From positions 1,427,001 to 1,491,000 of the forward strand of contig CP104974.1 of the NCBI GenBank assembly GCA_025452255.1: 64,000 bases of DNA. The letters run 5' to 3'. Position numbers and translations under genes: made by a program. The notes beneath the pieces are model-generated. The model made no database searches. It worked only from the letters and a program-made list of their open reading frames with translations, and had not been told where the DNA came from. The DNA comes from Devosia sp. A8/3-2 (GTDB taxonomy: Bacteria > Pseudomonadota > Alphaproteobacteria > Rhizobiales > Devosiaceae). How positions within the stretch are numbered: the first letter of the stretch is position 1; each line of letters starts with the position of its first letter. Positions 60,156-64,000 of the stretch are shown piece after piece.

Positions 60156-60433
60156 TCAGCCCTCGCGGTAATGCTGGATCCAGGTGGTCCTGAGGCCGGC
60201 AAGGCCGTGTTTATCGATGGCGGCCTGCCAGTTGAGGAATTCATCGACGCTCAATGTGTAGCGATCGCAGGCCTCTTCAAGGCTGAGCAATCCACCGCGC
60301 ACTGCTGCGACGACTTCGGCTTTACGGCGGATGACCCACCTCCGCGTATTGGCGGGGGAAGGTCTGCAATCGTGAGCGGACTACCGTCCGGTCCGATAAC
60401 GTACTTAACGCGTGGACGCATTTGTACAGTCAT
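60156..60433 (-). CDS. sciP: CtrA inhibitor SciP (DUF1153), frameshifted
   Basis: About 92 residues from MTVQMRPRVKYVIGPDGSPL. With one A restored near 60345 it reads TIADLPPPNTRRWVIRRKAE, VVAAVRGGLLSLEEACDRYT and LSVDEFLNWQAAIDKHGLAG, the DUF1153/SciP family with its recognition helix. In Caulobacter SciP binds CtrA and represses CtrA-activated genes in G1. Its place in a flagellar cluster 17 kb from ctrA fits. The 212 bp upstream show no gene. Confidence 0.88.
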
Positions 60434-60645
60434 TTTACTCTCTACTCAAACCTGACCATATAAGTTCAGAGAGTAGGGCAACGGCCTTAAAATTCAGCTA
60501 AGGGGAAACTTACAACAGGTTAAGAATGCTCTGCGATTTCAAAGGATTGAATCGTGGTTGTGACAGCCTGATACAGGCTTCTTCTGTTAGGTGCAGGCCA
60601 GCGCAAGTCGCTGGCCAATAACATATTTCGGCTGGACTACGCCGA

Positions 60646-61346
60646 TCAGCTCTCGGTTTCCGCGTCGGTATCGGCGGGCGCGGTCACGGCAGGAGGAATA
60701 CGCACGTCGGTGACGTCCGAAAGCAGGATCTTGCCGGCGCCGACCGTCAGGATCGGCTGGGCGCCCGAGAAGTCGACGGCGGTAACGACGCCCACTGTAG
60801 AGGTCGATACCTTGATGGTATTGCCTGACAGATTGGTGCCCTTGATCTCGATCGTATAGGTGCCATCGGGCTGGGTGTTGCCGTCCGAGCCCTTGCCGGT
60901 CCACAGGAAATTGCCCGGACCTTTGTCCAGCGAGCCGGTCTCGGTATAGACTACGCGGCCATTGGCATTCTTGATGGTGACGGTGGCATTGGCGACCTGC
61001 GCCTCGGCATTGAAGGCCCGGTGGCGCCGCCATCCTTGAGCTGGGCGGTGGTGCCAGCGGCAGTAACCTGCTTGCCGATATAGGAGACCGCGTCGGTCTT
61101 GCTGGAACTCTGGGTGGACTGCAGCAGGCTTTCCGAGAACTGGTTGGTCTTGAGCTGCTGTTCGACACCCGTGAACTGCACCAATTGAGCGGTGAACTGA
61201 TTGGTATCCAGCGGATCCAGCGGGTTCTGGTTTCTCAACTGCGTGGTCAGGATGTTGAGGAAGGTGTCGAAATTCTCGGCAATGGTGGCGCGCGAGCCGC
61301 TGAGGGCACTGGTGTTGGAGCTTCCCGAAACGCTATCGACGGCCAT
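60646..61346 (-). CDS. flgD: Flagellar hook assembly protein FlgD, frameshifted
   Basis: About 233 residues from MAVDSVSGSSNTSALSGSRA. The N-terminal part is FLNILTTQLRNQNPLDPLDT and NQFTAQLVQFTGVEQQLKTN (family signature). After correcting a missing T near 61020 the FlgD Ig-like region reads GNFLWTGKGSDGNTQPDGTY and SGAQPILTVGAGKILLSDVT, ending TDAETES at 60646. It caps the hook during assembly. Operon with fliK, 10 bp upstream. Confidence 0.93.
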
Positions 61347-61356
61347 GGGCTGATCC

Positions 61357-62870
61357 TTACGCGATGATGTTGACGCCGCTGGCCGTGAGGCTGCCGCGAT
61401 AAAGGTTGATGGTGGGGGCAGGCGCCTCGTCGGCTTCGCCGCCGGTATCGCCAGCGCCGAACAGCGAAGGACGACCATTGCGCTCTTCGCCTTGCTGGCC
61501 GCCGCCATTGAAGGGGTTCTGCTTCAGCGAGAATTCGAGATTGGTCTTGGCGCCGTCAAGCCCGGCCTGTTGCAGGGCGCGTTCCGAGCCGCGCTGGTCG
61601 CGCTGCATGAGGTCGAGGGTTTCCGCCTTTTCGACGGTGAGATGGGCTTTGACACGGCCGGTGGCGTCGATATCGAGGCGCACATCGATGCGGCCGAGTT
61701 CTGCCGGGTCGAGCCGAATCTGGAAGCGAGTATTGCCGTCACTGGCCCGGCGGGCGACTTCTGAAAGCCAATTGCGGCAGATTGAGCTGCTGCTGGCTGG
61801 TCTGGTAGCCAGCATGGACCACGCGCGGCGCGAGCAGGGGATCGATGCGGGCGGCCTGCTGCTGGGGCTGCGCGGCTTGGTTGTCGGGCTGCTGCTTATC
61901 GAGCGGAGTGGCGACGGGAATGGCGGCGGTTTTAACATCGCGCTCGGGCGGCTTGCCGGTATCGGGCTGCGGATCCGTGTCGCCTTTGGGCTTGTCATCG
62001 ATGGCCGGCTTGGCCTCGATGTCGGGCTTGGCGGTTGGCTCGGGCACCGGTTCGGCTTTGGCCTCGGCGGTTTTGCCCGTGATGGTCGGTTCGGTCAGTT
62101 TGAGCTCGGGCGTTGCCAGCGGCTGGGCGTTGGCAGTGGTTTCGACCTTGATGGCGGTGCGGGCGACGAGCTTGTCGAGCGCGGCTTGCAGATCGGCATC
62201 GAGCTCGGTGCTGGCCGGGTCCATACCGAGGGCAGCAAGCGCCTCGGGTGCCACGTCGCCAGCACTGAGGGCCTTGGCGAGGGCGGCGAGTTTATTGCCC
62301 ATATCGGCTAATTGCTGGGAAAGTTCTGCATTGGCCGAGACATCGGTGGCCGCATTGCCGCCCTGTAGCGACAGCGCGAGCGGGGCGAGGGCCTTGGCCA
62401 ATAGATCGGTGGCGCCGGTACCGGTCGCGCCATTGGCGAGGGCGGTCAACTCGGCCGCGCTGGGCAAGTTATCGAACGAGACGCCCGTGGCCTTGGCCAA
62501 CGCTTCGAGCGCCGCGGTGAGATCGGTCGTTTCTCGGTCGGTTGGGGCTTTGCCCGCCTCAAGGCTGGCGCTGAGCTTGGCGAGGCGATCAGAGCAGGTC
62601 GGCCAATTGGCCTTTGGGCGGCGCCGGCTGGATAGGCGTGGCGGAATCGACCGGCGCGGCGACGGCTCGGGGATCATCGGCTTTGCGGTCTTCGTCATCG
62701 GCACGGGATTTGGACGGTTCGCTGGCGGGCGCAGGCTTGACGGGCGCAGATTTGCTGACGTCGTCGAGCAGTTCGGCAAAGGCGTCGTGCCGCGCCAAAG
62801 CCTGCCCATTGAGGCTCTTGCTGAGAGTGCCGGTGGCGGTCGAGGTCAAGACGGTCAGATTTGATGCCAC
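61357..62870 (-). CDS. fliK: Flagellar hook-length control protein FliK, frameshifted
   Basis: About 504 residues; probable GTG start at 62870 (VASNLTVLTSTATGTLSKSL). A long Pro/Ala/Lys/Asp-rich N-terminus is followed by the Flg_hook domain: RFQIRLDPAELGRIDVRLDI, VEKAETLDLMQRDQRGSERA, LQQAGLDGAKTNLEFSL. It measures hook length and switches export specificity. The domain, Pro-rich linker and position next to flgD make the call. Two shifts, both an inserted base inside TCGA: 62590 and 61762. Confidence 0.9.
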
Positions 62871-63131
62871 GCTAAGCGGACCCGTAAAAGTGGGACTAAT
62901 CCGGCAATAGCAATGCAAGAGGGGTGCCAATTGGTAGGCCGGTACATTGTTGTTCTAATTCAACGTGTTACCTTTCGCGCTGGACAACGTCATTAGGTCT
63001 TGCCTCGGCAGAAAAGGCGGGTGACGGCAATTGTTGCCGGGTATTGCAAGCCGATTGCACGAGCGAGCGGAACGGAGTATGGAGCGGGCCTTAAATCGTC
63101 CGCTGGCCCTTGAACCCAACCGGATAGAGGA

Positions 63132-64000
63132 ATGATGTTGAACTCGCTTGATATTGCCAAGCGTCCTGAGGACACGCGCATTGTTGTCGCGATGTCGGGG
63201 GCGTGGATTCTTCGGTCGTGGCGGGCCTGTTGGCCCGGCAGGGTTATGACGTGGTCGGGGTGACGCTCCAGCTCTACGATCATGGCGAAGCCACCCATCG
63301 CAAGGGCGCGTGCTGCGCCGGGCAGGATATCCATGACGCGCGGCGCGTGGCCGCGACTCTGGGCATTCCCCATTATGTGCTCGATTATGAAGAGCGCTTC
63401 AAAAAGAGCGTGATCGCGCCCTTCGCCAATGCCTATCAGCAGGGCGAAACGCCGGTGCCGTGCATTGCCTGCAACCAGTCGGTCAAGTTCGTCGATCTGA
63501 TGACGGTAGCGCAGGATCTGGGCGCCGATGCCTTGGCGACGGGGCATTATGTGCAGAGCAGGTTGGGGGCGGATGGGCGGCGGCAGCTGTTCCGGCCGGT
63601 CGATGCCGAACGGGACCAGACCTATTTCCTGTTTGCCACCACGCAGGAGCAACTCGATTACCTGCGCTTCCCGCTGGGCGGCATGGGCAAGGCCGAGGTG
63701 CGTGAACTGGCGCGTGAAATGGGGCTGGAAATCGCCGAGAAGCACGACAGCCAAGATATCTGCTTTGTGCCGCAGGGCAAATATGCCGACATCATCCGCA
63801 AGATGCATCCCGAGGCGGTGGCGACGGGCGAGATCGTGCATCTGGATGGCCGCGTGCTGGGGACGCATGAGGGCATCGTCAATTACACTGTGGGGCAGCG
63901 CAAGGGCTCAGGGATCGCCGCGGCCGAGCCGCTCTATGTGATCAAGCTCGAGCACAAGACGGGCCGCGTCATCGTGGGGCCGCGCGAGGCGCTCAAGACC
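63132..64000 (+). CDS. mnmA: tRNA-specific 2-thiouridylase MnmA, frameshifted, cut by the window end
   Basis: Makes s2U34 in tRNA for Lys, Glu and Gln. From [20 protein letters not shown]. The PP-loop should read [11 protein letters not shown]; one G is missing in the G run near 63197. Then [37 protein letters not shown] (first catalytic Cys), [28 protein letters not shown] and [10 protein letters not shown]. The C-terminal barrel runs off the edge. The 261 bp before it, back to fliK, show no gene. Confidence 0.96.

Noticed and set aside
60587..61168. 193-residue minus frame ending after flgD
   Set aside because: Arg/Gln-rich shadow; the neighbouring frame gives the true FlgD C-terminus ending at 60646.
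61845..62864. 339-residue + frame opposite fliK
   Set aside because: Ser/Ala-rich shadow of fliK without a ribosome-binding site.
1..64000. CRISPR arrays, tRNA or rRNA genes, prophage or transposase genes
   Set aside because: Looked for and not found: no regularly spaced repeats, no cloverleaf, no integrase or DDE transposase reading frame.

Overview
The window looks like an alphaproteobacterial chromosome of the order Hyphomicrobiales (Rhizobiales), most like Devosia or a close relative. The evidence is the CtrA/ChpT/SciP cell-cycle proteins, an alphaproteobacterial flagellar cluster with FlbD, the serC-serA operon, an EipA (DUF1134) envelope protein, rluD divergent from a small membrane-protein gene next to rpoH, and an ECF42-type sigma factor with its DGPF partner. 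No rRNA or tRNA gene, CRISPR array, integrase or complete insertion sequence was found.

Layout. Positions 1-19,500 are an accessory region: transcriptional regulators (AraC, two LysR, TetR, HxlR, MarR) next to stand-alone oxidoreductases, hydrolases, two MFS pumps and a flavin monooxygenase, plus a small redox module (cytochrome P460 and a DUF4405 membrane protein). It also holds several gene remnants (aldehyde dehydrogenase, NmrA, alcohol dehydrogenase tail, DUF4238). Two copies of a 120-bp element with inverted ends (12190 and 18443) bracket a block containing a quinone reductase, HxlR, MarR, an F420-reductase-like protein, an MFS pump and a monooxygenase. Two matching operators there suggest one MarR-controlled regulon.

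From 19,570 the content is core: serC-serA behind a structured leader, purA, thiBPQ behind a TPP riboswitch with divergent thiN, rpoH, rluD, eipA, chpT with a receiver protein, the ECF42 operon, and ctrA. Flagellar genes follow: fliI-fliJ; flhA, flbD, fliN, fliH, fliG and fliF; then sciP and flgD-fliK. Between them lie envelope and stress genes (bestrophin, PRC-barrel pair, metallopeptidase). The window ends inside mnmA. ChpT passes phosphate to CtrA, SciP restrains CtrA, and CtrA and FlbD classically control flagellar genes, so the right half is a motility and cell-cycle neighbourhood.

Quality warning. Roughly one single-base frameshift per kilobase interrupts genes throughout, including essential ones (ctrA, rpoH, purA, serA, mnmA). 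They concentrate at homopolymers and at some short motifs (four identical insertions inside TCGA). This points to uncorrected assembly errors rather than mass pseudogenisation. Split genes are therefore given as single CDS entries with the shift positions named; 'pseudogene' is kept for fragments that lack whole domains.
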